From the NCBI GenBank assembly GCA_021292165.1, contig CM037880.1, positions 28,542,232 to 28,606,231 on the forward strand: a stretch of 64,000 nucleotides of DNA. Reading direction: 5' to 3'. The translations under genes and the position numbers were made by a program. Shown here piece by piece: positions 22,430 to 34,100 of the stretch. Source of the stretch: Shinisaurus crocodilurus. Taxonomy: Eukaryota; Chordata; Lepidosauria; Squamata; Shinisauridae. How positions within the stretch are numbered: the first letter of the stretch is position 1; every line of letters begins with the position of its first letter. The notes below the pieces were generated by a model, which worked only from the letters and a program-made list of their open reading frames with translations, was not told the origin of the DNA and did no database searches.

Positions 22430-22680
22430 CTCTTTGAGGAGTGGGGAGGGAAGGCGGCTGGAGGAGGCTCAGGATAACTCATATCCGGGCCTCTCCGGTC
22501 TCCTCCCCTCCCTGCCCACTGGGTCGCCCTGTTTCCTGAGGCTCCGAGGTCGCCTTTCTGGCGCTGTTCCCTCTGTGCCGGCTGCGAGGGGGAGGGGTCT
22601 GGTGTCGGATCTCCGGCTCCCTCTTCCGAGGTCGAAGAACTGTCTCTGACCTCAGAGGGGTTTTACGAGGCACACTCTCC
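22430..22680. other. GC-rich intronic segment, unassigned
   Basis: Locally high GC with many CpG (cggctccctcttccgaggtc, tctccggtctcctcccctcc) inside AT-rich intron 4. Short open frames exist on both strands, but no domain or splice context is visible. It could be an old GC-rich MITE interior or a regulatory island. Confidence 0.3.
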
Positions 22681-22727
22681 CAAAGACCGTAGGATTGCTC
22701 TTGAAATACTTTTAGTTAATTAGTCAT

Positions 22728-22960
22728 CCAATTTGTGGTGGTGCCCAGTGCACTTTTTCAAAATGCCAAATGTGCCCAAAAGACCCACAAAGGTTAGGGA
22801 TCCTTGCCGACAGTGTGATGAGGTGGCCAGAGGGGTGCCCTCAGCATTTTCCAATCTTATGACAGGTGATACCTGTTCCAAGCAGCTAAAAAGCCCACCT
22901 GCCACCACCATCTCCACACGTACATTCAGAATGGGGCCTCAAATGCCCCTGGGAGCAATG
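22728..22960. repeat. hAT-like relic in reverse orientation
   Basis: It contains ccaaatgtgcccaaaagacc and aaaggttagggatccttgcc, the complement of the end family at 9504 and 11348. The other end is not clear. Confidence 0.35.
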
Positions 22961-23297
22961 GGACAGGATGACATGCTGTCCCTCCAAGGAATATTGAATG
23001 GGGGGGAAAGACAGCTGCCCCAATGGGCTCCATTTTGAATAATGAGATGGCAGTCCTGGCAGCAACTGGGCTTGCTAGCCGCTTCGAGCAGCTGCTACCA
23101 GTTAGAAAATAAAAAAAGACTGGAAAATTTTAAAGGCAGCCCTCAGATCATGATACTGTAAATTACATATCTAAATGCAAATTTTAGTAATTTTTTTTTA
23201 AAAAATCACAAACAGCAGCGGAAACAAGACAGAATAGATGTGGGAAAGAACATGTGCGAAAGTGACACAGACTGGAAATACACTGAACCATCTACCC

Positions 23298-23650
23298 AAG
23301 GGGTGGGGAAACTCAGGCCAGATGCCAAATCTGGCCCTCCTAGGATCCCAATCCAGTCCATCAGGGTTCCCAGATAGCCACGCCCCTTTCCCCTAACCAC
23401 CAATCATTTGGTGGTTTCCCAGCTTTTGTACAGTGCCCCCCCCGCCCCCCCGCCCCATTTTAAAAGGTTGAAATGACTCCCCTAAGGCCTAGTTACTGGC
23501 AGTGAGAGCTTTAAGACACAATATGATGGTATGTTTTGTATTTTTGGCCCCACCCCCTTTGCCTTTGGCCCCGCCCACTGGAATGTGGCCCCTGAGAGCT
23601 TCTCTGCAGTGGGGTTCAGCCCTTGGGCTGAAAGAGGTTCCCCACCTCTG
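23298..23650. mobile_element. Non-autonomous hAT element, 353 bp
   Basis: The left end is aaggggtggggaaact and the right end is ggttccccacctctg. The flanks atctaccc and atctgtcc match at 6 of 8. The interior shares atcatttggtggtttcccag and ggttgaaatgactcc with 1816-2130 and includes a C/G homopolymer-rich patch. Confidence 0.65.
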
Positions 23651-24058
23651 ATCTGTCCCCACAGCCAGCCAGCCCAGTTTCTTTGCAAGGATAAATTAAC
23701 CGTTTCTCACCAGTCCTCCATTACATTTGCCTTCTTTTCTAACTCACAACGTTATGTGTGTCCTTACAAAGGTTATGTAGATGTACCATTTTTATTATAA
23801 ATATCCTCAGTATTAAACATAGAGCAACCTTTTAAAAACTGTTGCAGACAGAACCTCGATCACAAACAATACGTGTTTATTTTCATCCTTGCTTACAGAT
23901 GACTTGAATAATCTCAGCGGGCGGGATTAGATAAAGCTTGATATTTTTCAGAAAACCTTTTTTTCCCTTCTAAAAGAGGCTTAATTCCACCTTTTGAGAT
24001 ATATTAGGAAACTGAAAGGGGCGTGAAGCTAAATATTAACTGCCGATATCACCGTTTT

Positions 24059-24817
24059 TATCTATTTATTTATTTATTTTTTAAATGAACACAAATACAA
24101 AAGAAAAAAAAACACATAAATCTACAAATCATAAACTCCAAGTGCACCCGTCACCCCGGGGCCAAAACAAATTCTATCCACATAATCCATTATTAATCTC
24201 TATTCCAAAAATACATTATATCATGACATGGCATGCTCCCTTTTCCGTTTACTAAAACATAATCTAAAAATGGTCCCCATATATCCTTAAAATTATTTTC
24301 CTTTAATTGTCCCCTTTTACATTTAATACTACATGTTAGTTTATCATTTAAAGCAATATCCCAGATCTTTTTATACCAATCTATTATTAAATACTAATGT
24401 TGAACTTTCCAATTCCTTGCTATCAGCAATCTCCCTGCCGCTAATAAACTTACAATTAATTCCATTTTCTCTTGTGAACACAGAAGTTTCTCCGTTATTG
24501 ATAACAATGCTAATTTTGGACAGACCTCCAAATTAATACCAATAATTTCTGAAATTTCTACAAAACTTTTATTCCAAAAATCCAATACGCTTTTACAACT
24601 CCACCACATATGAGCATAAGTACCAAGTTCCTGACATCCTCTCCAACACAATGGAGCACAGTTACTTTCTATTTTGTTTAATCTTACTGGAGTCAGATAC
24701 CATCTCCAAATAGTTTTAAAAAATTCTCTTTTATCCTTACTGACATATTTCTTAATATACGTCTGCCCCAAATATTTCTCCACCCCGCATTCAATATCTC
24801 CTCCTCAAATTCCATTT
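24059..24817 (-). mobile_element. L1 LINE, 5'-truncated insertion with 16-bp TSD
   Basis: The direct repeat ccgatatcaccgtttt lies at 24043-24058 and at 24818-24833, exactly bracketing the insert. On the - strand a 129-residue frame (24394-24783) reads RWYLTPVRLNKIES, CAPLCWRGCQELGTYAHMWW then SCKSVLDFWNK, the C-terminal zinc-finger-like domain of L1 ORF2. The A-rich 3' tail appears as T-rich sequence at the left end (24059-24085). Confidence 0.92.
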
Positions 24818-25037
24818 CCGATATCACCGTTTTGTGCTCGAAAGGCTAAAGTTTGACTTCATGCAACATATCCTACTGATCTTTAAAGGGTTCAGAAACT
24901 AGGGTTTTATTGGTTCAGCGTGGCATCAACAGTTAGCAAAGGTTTCTACTGCTCCTCTGTTAACAAGATTTTAGCAGTGCCTTTCTAGAGTGCAGGGAGA
25001 GACGCATCTCCAGTGGGCCAGCCAGCTGTGTGCAAAC

Positions 25038-25696
25038 TGTTGGGACATGTAACACAACAACAGCTGTGGCACAAGTGTTTTCATTTGGAAAGGTACAGGA
25101 TGGCTAGAATAACAATCTTGTTTAGTCTGAGACCACTATTCTATTCTCATGGGGAAAGTAGGTGGGAAAGAAATATGAGCTGATCACATGGTTTGTACTT
25201 TCTGATGACGTAGTATGATTGTTAAGTTTCGTTTCCTGTAACTTTCGTGGTAGAGAGAAGGATTGCTTTCTGTGTGCCTCTTCTTGTCTCTTCTCTCTGA
25301 CTTATTGCAATCATGTAATGAAGTGTGCTAGGCTGGACTGGCTATGCACTGGCTATGCATTATAATCTGCAATATAGACTGTAATTTAGGAGATTGTATT
25401 TACTCTGATATAGAATAAACAGGTAGTAAAAACCCTGTGGTGGATTCTATGGAAATTCCTAATTACAGTTGAGCTGACAGGACGAGCAAACTGGAGTTGG
25501 CTGTAATCCGAGACGCTTGGAATGTGCTGCGTGTGGGGGACAAAAGCTGAATCTCTGTGTGAACTACATGGGCCGGTTACATACATGGGACAGAGGCTGT
25601 ATCTTCCAACTCACGCTCTGCTGTATCCACGTAGGCAGTCGGGCCTACAGGGTGGATTGTGAGCCATAAGGGCTGGAGCAATTTTTAGCTCTTTCA
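25038..25696 (+). repeat. 5' LTR of copia element 1
   Basis: It starts TGTTGGGACATG and ends TTTCA, 659 bp. By eye it differs from the 3' LTR at about seven positions, roughly 1%, which means a recent insertion. Confidence 0.95.
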
Positions 25697-25697
25697 G

Positions 25698-25711
25698 GGT
25701 TATGCGCCCAG
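25698..25711 (+). promoter_or_regulatory. Primer binding site of copia element 1
   Basis: GGTTATGCGCCCAG lies one base after the LTR. It complements the anticodon stem-loop of initiator tRNA-Met (CTGGGCCCATAACC) with one mismatch. Drosophila copia uses a half-molecule of this tRNA in the same way. Confidence 0.8.
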
Positions 25712-26430
25712 AGGAATCGGATTACAAAATGACCTGTTGGACTGGTGCCGGAGATCGAGCGGAGAAAAGTTCGAGGCAAGGTCGAGGGTCTGTGCCAGCA
25801 GCGGCGGCGGGAGTTATTTATCCAGCTGCTGTGCGTCAACGCTTCGACTACTCGGAGAAGCAGTGATTGATGGCAGAGAAGGACATCAAAGCGGTAGAAC
25901 CATCTCCTGGACCTTCTTCACCTGGTAAGCAAAGGGAAGAAGAGGGAGGTGTGTCTGCTGAGGGCTCTGACAGTGAAGCCGGGAGTTCTGAGGGGGAAGA
26001 AGCGGCAGCTCTCCCTGTTGTCAGAACGGCGGCTGTAAAAGGCCTGAATCCACAAGAGAGCAGGAGGTGTGTATGCTGAGAGCTGGCAAGCTCTGTTCAA
26101 GCCGGAAGCTCTAGAAGCAAGGCCGAAAATTTCTGGAAGGGAAGGAGAGGGGAAAACCCTGTTCCCGGGAAAGCGGCAGCACAAAAGCTCTTAACACACA
26201 GATAGTGGTAAAGCTATCTGGGCTGAACTGTGTATTATGAAACGGCCAGAAGCAGCATTTGTTTAACTCATGCCGAGGCTCTGGAATGTTGTAATACGAG
26301 AAGCAGTTGCAGTTGCAGTGGGAGACGGAGAACAGTTTCTGGACACTGTAAGGCAGATCTGGGAGTAGGATTACAATTGCGTGGAAGCTGTACCAGTTGA
26401 GCTAACAGGCAGCCAGATCGGAATCTGACC
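25712..26430 (+). pseudogene. Leader and gag region of element 1, capsid not recognisable
   Basis: About 720 bp separate the PBS from the pol frame. A 70-residue acidic frame (25867-26079) starts near MAEKDIKAVEPSPGPSSP. No UBN2-type capsid domain is visible, and a TGA at 26398-26400 blocks extension of the pol frame upstream. The first residues downstream, MEYVSGKFLSE, resemble the end of copia capsids, so most of gag seems deleted or replaced. Confidence 0.55.
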
Positions 26431-27306
26431 ATGGAATATGTGTCAGGCAAGTTTCTCTCAGAGAGGGAGAAATGGAAAAAAGGAAGCAGGCAACATGCTG
26501 GACGTAAATCAGCACACAGCGCGGCTGACCCAAGCAGCGGCAATGCTGGTGGGAACGGTGCCAAGCTGGTGGGGGTTACACCAGCAGCTGCTTTGAAAAT
26601 CAGAAAATGCTTTGGTTGCAGTTCGACTTCGCATCTTAAAAAAGACTGTACTTTTAAGGGCAAGAAAAAAAAGAAAAAGAAAGTTACCAGTACACCTGAG
26701 GATACAATTAAAATGGGCAAAAGTTTGATTGCTCGGGTGGGTTTTTCCAACCAAGACATGTGGGTACTTGACAGTGGAGCTTCACACCACATGGCAAATT
26801 CCAGAGACATGTTTCAATCTCTGGATGATGGATATACAAATCAATTTGTGGAACTGGCTGATGGAAAAAGAATCCAGGTGACAGCTACAGGAACAATTGA
26901 CTTTGCTTCTTTGGGTCAACAGAGAGCACTGTTTGTTCAAGAACTGGACACAAACTTGATCAGTATATCACAATTGGCTAATGATGGATATGAAATAAGT
27001 TTTTCTAACAGCAACTGTGTAATTTCACATGAAGGGGTGATCTGTGCAAAAGGTGATTTGCAGAATTCTCTGTATGTTATAAATCCGTTTGTAACACATG
27101 ATGAGAAGGCAAAGTATGCAAATTTGAAACCACATGACAATTGTTTACATATTTTCCACAAACGTTTTGGACATGCCAATTACAGAAGCATAGAAAAAAT
27201 GCCAGGTCTGTGTGAGGGTGTGACAATGAAACCTTGTTCAAAGTATGTGGAATGTGAAGTATGTAGTACTGCAAAGTCACACAGGTCTAACATTCAGAAA
27301 CAGTGA
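26431..27306 (+). pseudogene. Copia gag end, protease and pre-integrase (291 aa)
   Basis: Residues 60-73 form a CX2CX4HX4C zinc knuckle (CFGCSSTSHLKKDC), then a lysine run. DSGA at 114-117 (WVLDSGASHHM) is the aspartic protease site. Residues 243-278 hold the H-H-C-C zinc finger of the integrase N-terminus (FHKRFGHANY ... CEVC). In Ty1/copia this would be one polyprotein with the next frame. Here TGA at 27304-27306 ends it, so the polyprotein is broken. It is otherwise open and well preserved. Confidence 0.9.
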
Positions 27307-27326
27307 TAGAGTGAGCACAAGAATCT

Positions 27327-29762
27327 TTGAGCTGGTACACTGATGTTGCTGGTCCATTTGAAACTAGCTATGGGGGGAACAAATATTTCTTAACCCTAAT
27401 TGATGATTATTCTCGATTTGGATTCGTATATCTGCTGCAGCATAAATCTCAGGTTCAAGAGAGATTTGAATCATTTGTTAAATGGGCTGGGAACAGATAT
27501 AAACAATATCCAATAGGAGAATTACTCACGGATGGTGGGGGAGAGTACATGAGTACAAAGTTCAAGAAATTTTTGGAAAGTGAGGGTATAGGGCACAAAG
27601 TCACAGCCCCATACTCCCCATTTCAAAATGGTGTTGCTGAAAGACGTAACCGGACACTCCAGGACATGATGAGGGCCCAATTGACTGAGTCAAAGGTGGG
27701 AAACCGTTTCTGGGGGGATGCATTGTCAAATGCTAATTATCTGCTGAACAGGTTACCAAATTCCACAATTGGGAAAACTCCATATGAAATGTTTCATGGG
27801 AGGAAACCAAAGGTAGCACACGTGCACATTTTTGGGTGTAAATGTTTTGTTCATATACAGGCTCAAAATAGGACAAAGCTATCTGCCAGAAGCTTTGAAT
27901 GTTTTCTGCTGGGGTATGATGCACAAACAAAAGGGTACAGGTTGTGGTCACCACACCACAACAGGGTAATTCTGAGCAGGGATGTGATTTTTCACGAGCA
28001 AACAGATGACCAGAAACAGCTGGTGGAATTGCCAATGCATGCAATGTCTGAAACACAGCAGGATGCTTCTGGGACAGAACAGGCCACTGGGCAGATATCT
28101 GGGGAACAGGAGGGAGGTGAACAATCTCTGAGGCGTTCAACCCAAGAACGCAAAGCACCTGTTAGATATCAGGATGAATTCCAAAGTGGGAAAACTGTTG
28201 TACATAAAGCTCTCAAAATAGCTTTAGAACCACAAAGTTTTGAGGAAATTCAAAGCTTGGAACCAACAGTGAAGAATGATTGGTTTGAGGCCATGCAGGA
28301 AGAAATCAATGCAATGCATGACAACAACACATGGAGTCTAGTATCTTTGCCTGTGGGGCGCAAGGCCATCACCTGTAAATGGGTGTACAAGGTGAAGACA
28401 AATCACCAGGGGCAGGTGGAAAGGTACAGGGCAAGACTTGTTGCCAGGGGGTTTGGACAAAAACATGGGGTAGATTTTGATTCCGTGTTTGCACCAACAA
28501 CAAGGTATGCAACTGTCAGACTATTGTTGAAATTGGCAGCACAAAGAAAAATGATGGCATTTCATTTTGATGTAAAAACTGCTTTTTTATATGGGGAATT
28601 ACAAGAGGAACTCTACATGGTGCAACCACAAGGTTTTGTAGAAAATCCCAGTCTTGTATGTCGTCTGAACAAGTCCATATATGGGTTGAAGCAGGCAGCT
28701 CGATGCTGGAACCAAAAGCTAGACAGAGTTTTGATTAGTTTGGGATTCAAACAAAGCAAGGCTGATCACTGTCTGTATACAAATTACACAGAACAGGGAA
28801 ACTGGATGTATTTGTTGATTTTTGTTGATGACATCTTACTGGTAACACAAACAGTGAGTCAAAAGGACAAAGTTGCACAAGAATTGCAAGCACACTTTGA
28901 ACTGAAAGATCTGGGTTTGGTACAACACTATCTTGGAATGCAATTATCTCAAGATGAGGAAGGTTCTTTCATGGTTGAACAAAGTGGGAAAATTCAGAAA
29001 TTGCTGGAAATTCATGGATTGGAGAATTGTAACCCAGTTACTACTCCAATGACTCTTGAATATCAGAAACACACAGATAACACTGGATTTGATGATATTG
29101 GCAAATATCAGAGTGTTATTGGAAGCCTGCTATATTTGGCAAATGTGAGTAGGCCAGACATCAGCAATGCTGTAAACATACTTAGCAGGAAAACGCAAAA
29201 TCCTTCTAACTATGATTGGCTAGCTGTGAAACGGGTGTTAAGGTATTTAAAAGGTACCATGAATTGCAAACTGAAATTATCATCACACACAGATGGAGGT
29301 TTTTGTGTGTACACTGATGCTGATTGGGGATCTGCAACAGATAGAAAATCCACAAGTGGAACAGTTTTAATGTATGAAAACAGTCTAATTGACTGGTACA
29401 CACGAAAACAAACTTGTGTGGCTATTTCTAGCACAGAATCTGAGTTCATCAGTTTATCTCAAGCATGTAATGAGATAGAATGGTTCAAACAATTGTTTGC
29501 CGATATGCACATACCAGTAGACAAGGCTGTTACAATTTTTGAGGACAACCAAGCTTGCATTAGCATGGCTCAAAATGAAAAATGTAGGCCAAGAACCAAA
29601 CACATTGATGTTCGTTACTCTCATGTAAAGGACTGTGTGCAAAAAGGGTGGGTAACACTCAAGTACTGTGCATCAGGGGATATGGTGGCAGATCTTTTCA
29701 CAAAACCATTGCCTGAAGTAAGACACAGGAAACTAATGAGGGCACTAGGCCTCATTGAGTAA
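27327..29762 (+). pseudogene. Copia integrase, RT and RNase H (811 aa open)
   Basis: Integrase DDE residues are D6 (YTDVAGPF), D69 (LLTDGGGEY) and E105 (NGVAERRNR), with the DX35E spacing. The RT has D415 (FHFDVKTAFLYG), SIYGLKQAARCWNQ at about 450-463 and FVDD at 499-502. RNase H shows YTDADWGSATDRKSTSG (about 662-678), SSTESEF, EDNQA and VADLFTKPL, ending LMRALGLIE* as full-length copias do. There is no internal stop. The start shown is a TTG inside integrase; two frame changes between 27302 and about 27340 separate it from the protease frame. Confidence 0.93.
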
Positions 29763-29796
29763 ATGTAAACAACATGTATCACAGGCTGTGGAGGGA

Positions 29797-30455
29797 TGTT
29801 GGGACATGTAACACAACAACAGCTGTGGCACAAGTGTTTTCATTTGGAAAGGTACAGGATGACTAGAATAACAATCTTGTTTAGTCTGAGACCACTATTC
29901 TATTCTCATGGGAAAAGTAGGTGGGAAAGAAATATGAGCTGATCACATGGTTTGTACTTTCTGATGACGTAGTATGATTGTTAAGTTTCGTTTCCTGTAA
30001 CTTTCGTGGTAGAGAGAAGGATTGCTTTCTGTGTGCCTCTTCTTGTCTCTTCTCTCTGACTTATTGCAATCATGTAATGAAGTGTGCTAGGCTGGACTGG
30101 CTATGCACTGGCTATGCATTATAATCTGCAATATAGACTGTAATTTAGGAGATTGTATTTACTCTGATATAGAATAAACAGGTAGTAAAAACCCTGTGGT
30201 GGATTCTATGGAAATTCCTAATTACAGTTGAGCTGACAGAACGAGCAAGCTGGAGTTGGCTGTAATTCGAGACGCTTGGAATGTGCTGCGTGTGGGGGAC
30301 AAAAGCTGAATCTCTGTGTGAACTACATGGGCCGGTTAGACACATGGGACAGAGGCTGTATCTTCCAACTCACGCTCTGCTGTATCCACGTAGGCAGTCG
30401 GGCCTACAGGGTGGATTGTGAGCCATAAGGGCTGGAGCAATTTTTAGCTCTTTCA
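29797..30455 (+). repeat. 3' LTR of copia element 1
   Basis: 659 bp, same ends and length as the 5' LTR. Differences include catgggaaaag for catggggaaag and gacagaacg for gacaggacg. Confidence 0.95.
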
Positions 30456-30627
30456 GTAGTACACGTAACCGTTGGGGAAGTGTACAAGAACAGCTCACTT
30501 GCCTGCCACTACCTCTCCAAGCAGAGGGTCAAAACACATGTTGCGTTAATTGCCTGTTTCAACTACCATGCTTCGCACACAGCACACTCTTTCTTCAGCA
30601 AAAGCATTTGCAGGGGTGGGAGGGGAC
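30456..30627. repeat. Spacer with left arm of an interrupted foldback
   Basis: This 172-bp stretch separates the two copia elements. tttcaactaccatgctt (about 30557-30573) and agcaaaagca pair with the complement of aagcatagtagttgaaac near 35851-35868. A foldback element was therefore probably opened by insertion of copia element 2. Confidence 0.5.
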
Positions 30628-31151
30628 TGTTGGGTTTTGCATAGGCAGAACGAGATTACCACCTGACATCAGGATTATCACCTGACCTGGTGGGTGTCTC
30701 TTGGATTCAAGTACACAAGGTCTTTGGTCACGAGACATAGTCTCAAGATGATATGACTCAGCAACCTTGGACAGATTTGGAGTAAACATGTTGATGAATA
30801 GGTTATACAACTGGGGTGAGTAATATCCTATTTATAGGTACAGGGTCTGTCTGTGGTATAAAGCTAACACACTTGTTGATAGCTTTCACTTCTCCTTCTC
30901 CTTCTCTTCTCGTCTCGACTTGTTCTGGACTTCACTTCATCTAGCCTTACCACTGGGGTATTGGATTTGTATCTGCAATGATGTAGTGAGTAATAGATGC
31001 ATTGCTTGCCTTAATCCCATGTAATTGGGTCTTACAAATAAACTCTTTAATCTTTATTAACTGCTGTTATCTCCTCCTTCCGCCTGCGTGACTAGGACTG
31101 AGGGTCACTGGCTAGGGAAGCTTTTGAACCCAAGTCAGTCCAGCTCTCACA
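30628..31151 (+). repeat. 5' LTR of copia element 2
   Basis: It starts TGTTGGGTTTTGCATAGG and ends CTCTCACA. It has a CTTCTC hexamer duplication that the 3' LTR lacks, otherwise about three substitutions by eye. An AATAAA lies near 31037. Confidence 0.95.
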
Positions 31152-31154
31152 TCT

Positions 31155-31168
31155 GGTTATGGGCCCAG
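31155..31168 (+). promoter_or_regulatory. Primer binding site of copia element 2
   Basis: GGTTATGGGCCCAG, an exact 14-nt complement to the initiator tRNA-Met anticodon stem-loop, lies three bases after the LTR. Confidence 0.85.
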
Positions 31169-34100
31169 ATAATCAGTAGAGATAAGCCTGATGGTTATCT
31201 CAGATGGGCAGATAAGCCCACAGAGACGCAGTTCGGAGAAATTCGGCAGTTATAGAGTTAAAGGATTTGTTTACTATTTGTAAGAATGGTTTGTAAACAA
31301 ACCGGGAAGGCAATGCATGTTGCTAAAGCTGGGTGCTGATAACAGCGGCTTGGAATGCAGAAACAGAGAGACGGAGGATTTTTCGTTTTGGAAGCAGCTG
31401 GAACGGAGGTGCCAGGCTTGGCAAATCCAAGGCTACAGACTGTGAAAAGAAGCTGGAACGGAGGTGCCGGTTCGTGCAGCTACTAGGCTGAAAAGTGAAC
31501 AACGCTGGACACAAGGATTTCGTTTTCCACAGCTTGCTGGAGTGATTGTCAAGGAGCTGTATCGGGCAAGGAAATATCTCCAGGAGGCTCTGTGTCTACT
31601 CATTTGAGTCAAGGCTACAGCAGGAGGATCATATTTCTTTTACAGTTTGCTTCTTCGCTCAGCAGCGGATCAGCTATCTTTTGCATTATGTCAACAAGTG
31701 GCTTGGATTACAAATGACGTGGATTACGTCTGACGTGGGTAAAGCGTCTGGAGCGTCATGTCGCAGCAAAGTCACGTGTGACAGGAACGTATCTTGGGAA
31801 ACCTGATACTACACGGGAGGCTGTATCAAACCAGCGGAGGCGTGGTTTTAAAACAGCAGGGGAAAAACAGCGTGGCAGTTTTGAACAGAGAAAGCTGTGC
31901 TTAAAATGAGAAGCTGTTCTTCATTTTCTTCATGTGGGATCACAGAAGAAGGAGCTTGAAATCAGCAGGGGTACTGCTGATGGGAAAAACTTTGTGTTTT
32001 AACCCAGGACATAACAAAATGGACATTATTTTGTTGTGAGCAGAAAACAGTGGATTGTTTAAACGAAGCGTTCTGTGTTGGACATAAATAAGCAGGAAGA
32101 GGACTATGCAAATGGTCAGGAGTTTAACAGTCATGTTTTTTGGAAATGTATTTCTTGAAAGTTTGGATAACTTGGATTCAAGAAAGTGTAATATATGCTC
32201 TGAAATGTCAGGAAATGTACTGAATGTATATATGACTTGAGTATATTGTGGATTTCTCTGTAGCAAAATGTAAACTACTGAATTAGTAGGTATGTTTATA
32301 TGGCAAAGCTAAGAGATGGATTATTTCTTTTATACTGTAATGGTGTAATAAAGAAATGGAAAGTTGTACTGATGCAACTATAAAAAGGTTAAATGCTTAC
32401 GTATATGTATGACATGTACATGCATGCATATCACATGATGTTTGATCATTTAGATTCACAGGCTTGTGAAAGAAAATGCAAACTGTGTTGGGGAAAGCAT
32501 TTGGAAATTGTAATTTATCACATGAAAGGTAATTTTGTGCACATAAACAAGAGATGCTAGCTTCAACAGGTAAACTGGAAGGCAAGCTGAAAAACCAGTT
32601 CATTTCATTTAATTTGTTCTTGGTGATCTTGTGGATACTCTGATGGTTTTAAGAGGAGAGGCACGTTATTTCATGATGTTAATTGATCAATACACGAAGT
32701 ACAGGTTGTGTACATGTTAGATAGAAAGCTGAAGTATTGAACAGAGTCAAGGTGTTTTGTGCTTGGGTGAGAAACAAGCATATTACCCATGTTACCAATT
32801 TCTTTTGAGATATGGGGAAGTTCAATTCAGTGCATGTTTTGATGCATTTCTAACAGGATGTGATATTGAACACATGGATTGTGTGGAAGAGTAAACAAAC
32901 ACTCAGAAGAGGTGATATTAATTTGGATAATGAGGTTTGGGTAGAAGCTCTTAAATGTTTTGATTATGTACATGATAGAAGTTTTAGTTCTGTGATGAAC
33001 TGTACATCTTATGGAAAGTAGTGTATAGAGAAGAATCTTCTGGAGAAACATTTCAGGATCTTGGATCTGATATGTAGGTACATACACCTCAAAGTTAGAA
33101 GAAATCTGTAAGGGAGCTTACATGAGATTTTTCTAGAAATGAGAATATTGTGTTTCACATGAATAACACTTGGATAGTGAGATTATCTAGAAGTGTCGAG
33201 TATAATGCTGAATGAAAATGTGAGATCATTTTTCAAAATTAATTCTGTTAATGCAAGGGATGCATCAAGGTCAGAGTCAGAATAGAAAAGCATTTGCTGA
33301 AAGACAGTCAGTGAAATTGATAAACTCTGATACACATTTGGTTTAGTGGAGACTAAACAAATGATTGTTCATCATTGGTGCAAATTTATTGGAACAAGAA
33401 CCTGATAACTGATGAGGTAAGGAATAGGTGAGTCAAACAACCTGTGAGATATCAGGATGAATTTGCAGGAAAAGCCATTTGAAACTTCAAAATTTCAAAG
33501 AGGTGAAAAATTGTCTGTTAAGGAAGCTGAACCATAGCTTCAGGCTATGCAAGCTGAGTTGAATTCTTTGGATAAAGAACAAAACATGGAAGCTGGGGAA
33601 ACAAACAGCAGTCCATGGAACTCATTGTTACCAGATAGATTTTTTAAATGAAAACTAACCAGATTGGAAAAGGTTATATGACAAATAGCAAGATTGGTAG
33701 CTTGTGATTTTTGCTCAAGTTAAAAGGAGCAGGATAATCATGAGTGAGTGCAACAACAATTTGCTTAGGAAAAGTTAGAATCAGCTGGAGGCTGGAATTC
33801 TGTTTTGAACTCAAACATTGCTGAATTGAGATTTGCACAGAGAGGCAGATCAATGTTTGTTTGTTAAACAAGAGGAACAGGGACATAGACTGTATGTACT
33901 TGTTAAATGGATGATCTATTGTTTTTTCTGGACAGATAAAAGCAATATGATATAATTGATCCAGGGTTTGGAAGTTTCATTGAAATGAAACTGCTTGGTG
34001 GTGGATCAACTGTTTATTTGTAAATAGAAGTTGAGGGAGAACCAAGAGGGCAGTATCTTACTGCAACAAACCAGAGAAATATCATGGATGTGATTGAGAA

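Larger units (their letters stand above)
25038..30455 (+). mobile_element. Ty1/copia LTR retrotransposon, element 1 (5418 bp)
   Basis: Two 659-bp LTRs flank a 4.1-kb interior with protease, integrase, RT and RNase H in copia order (integrase before RT). The PBS matches the tRNA-iMet anticodon arm, and a purine-rich tract (gctgtggaggga, 29785-29796) precedes the 3' LTR. There is no env and no recognisable capsid. The flanks caaac and gtagt do not form a TSD. Confidence 0.95.

Noticed and set aside
26268..26810. 180-residue - strand frame
   Set aside because: It is the shadow of the copia protease frame and has no domain.
25038..30455. Endogenous retrovirus
   Set aside because: Integrase precedes RT, the PBS is the tRNA-iMet anticodon arm, and there is no env, so it is Ty1/copia.
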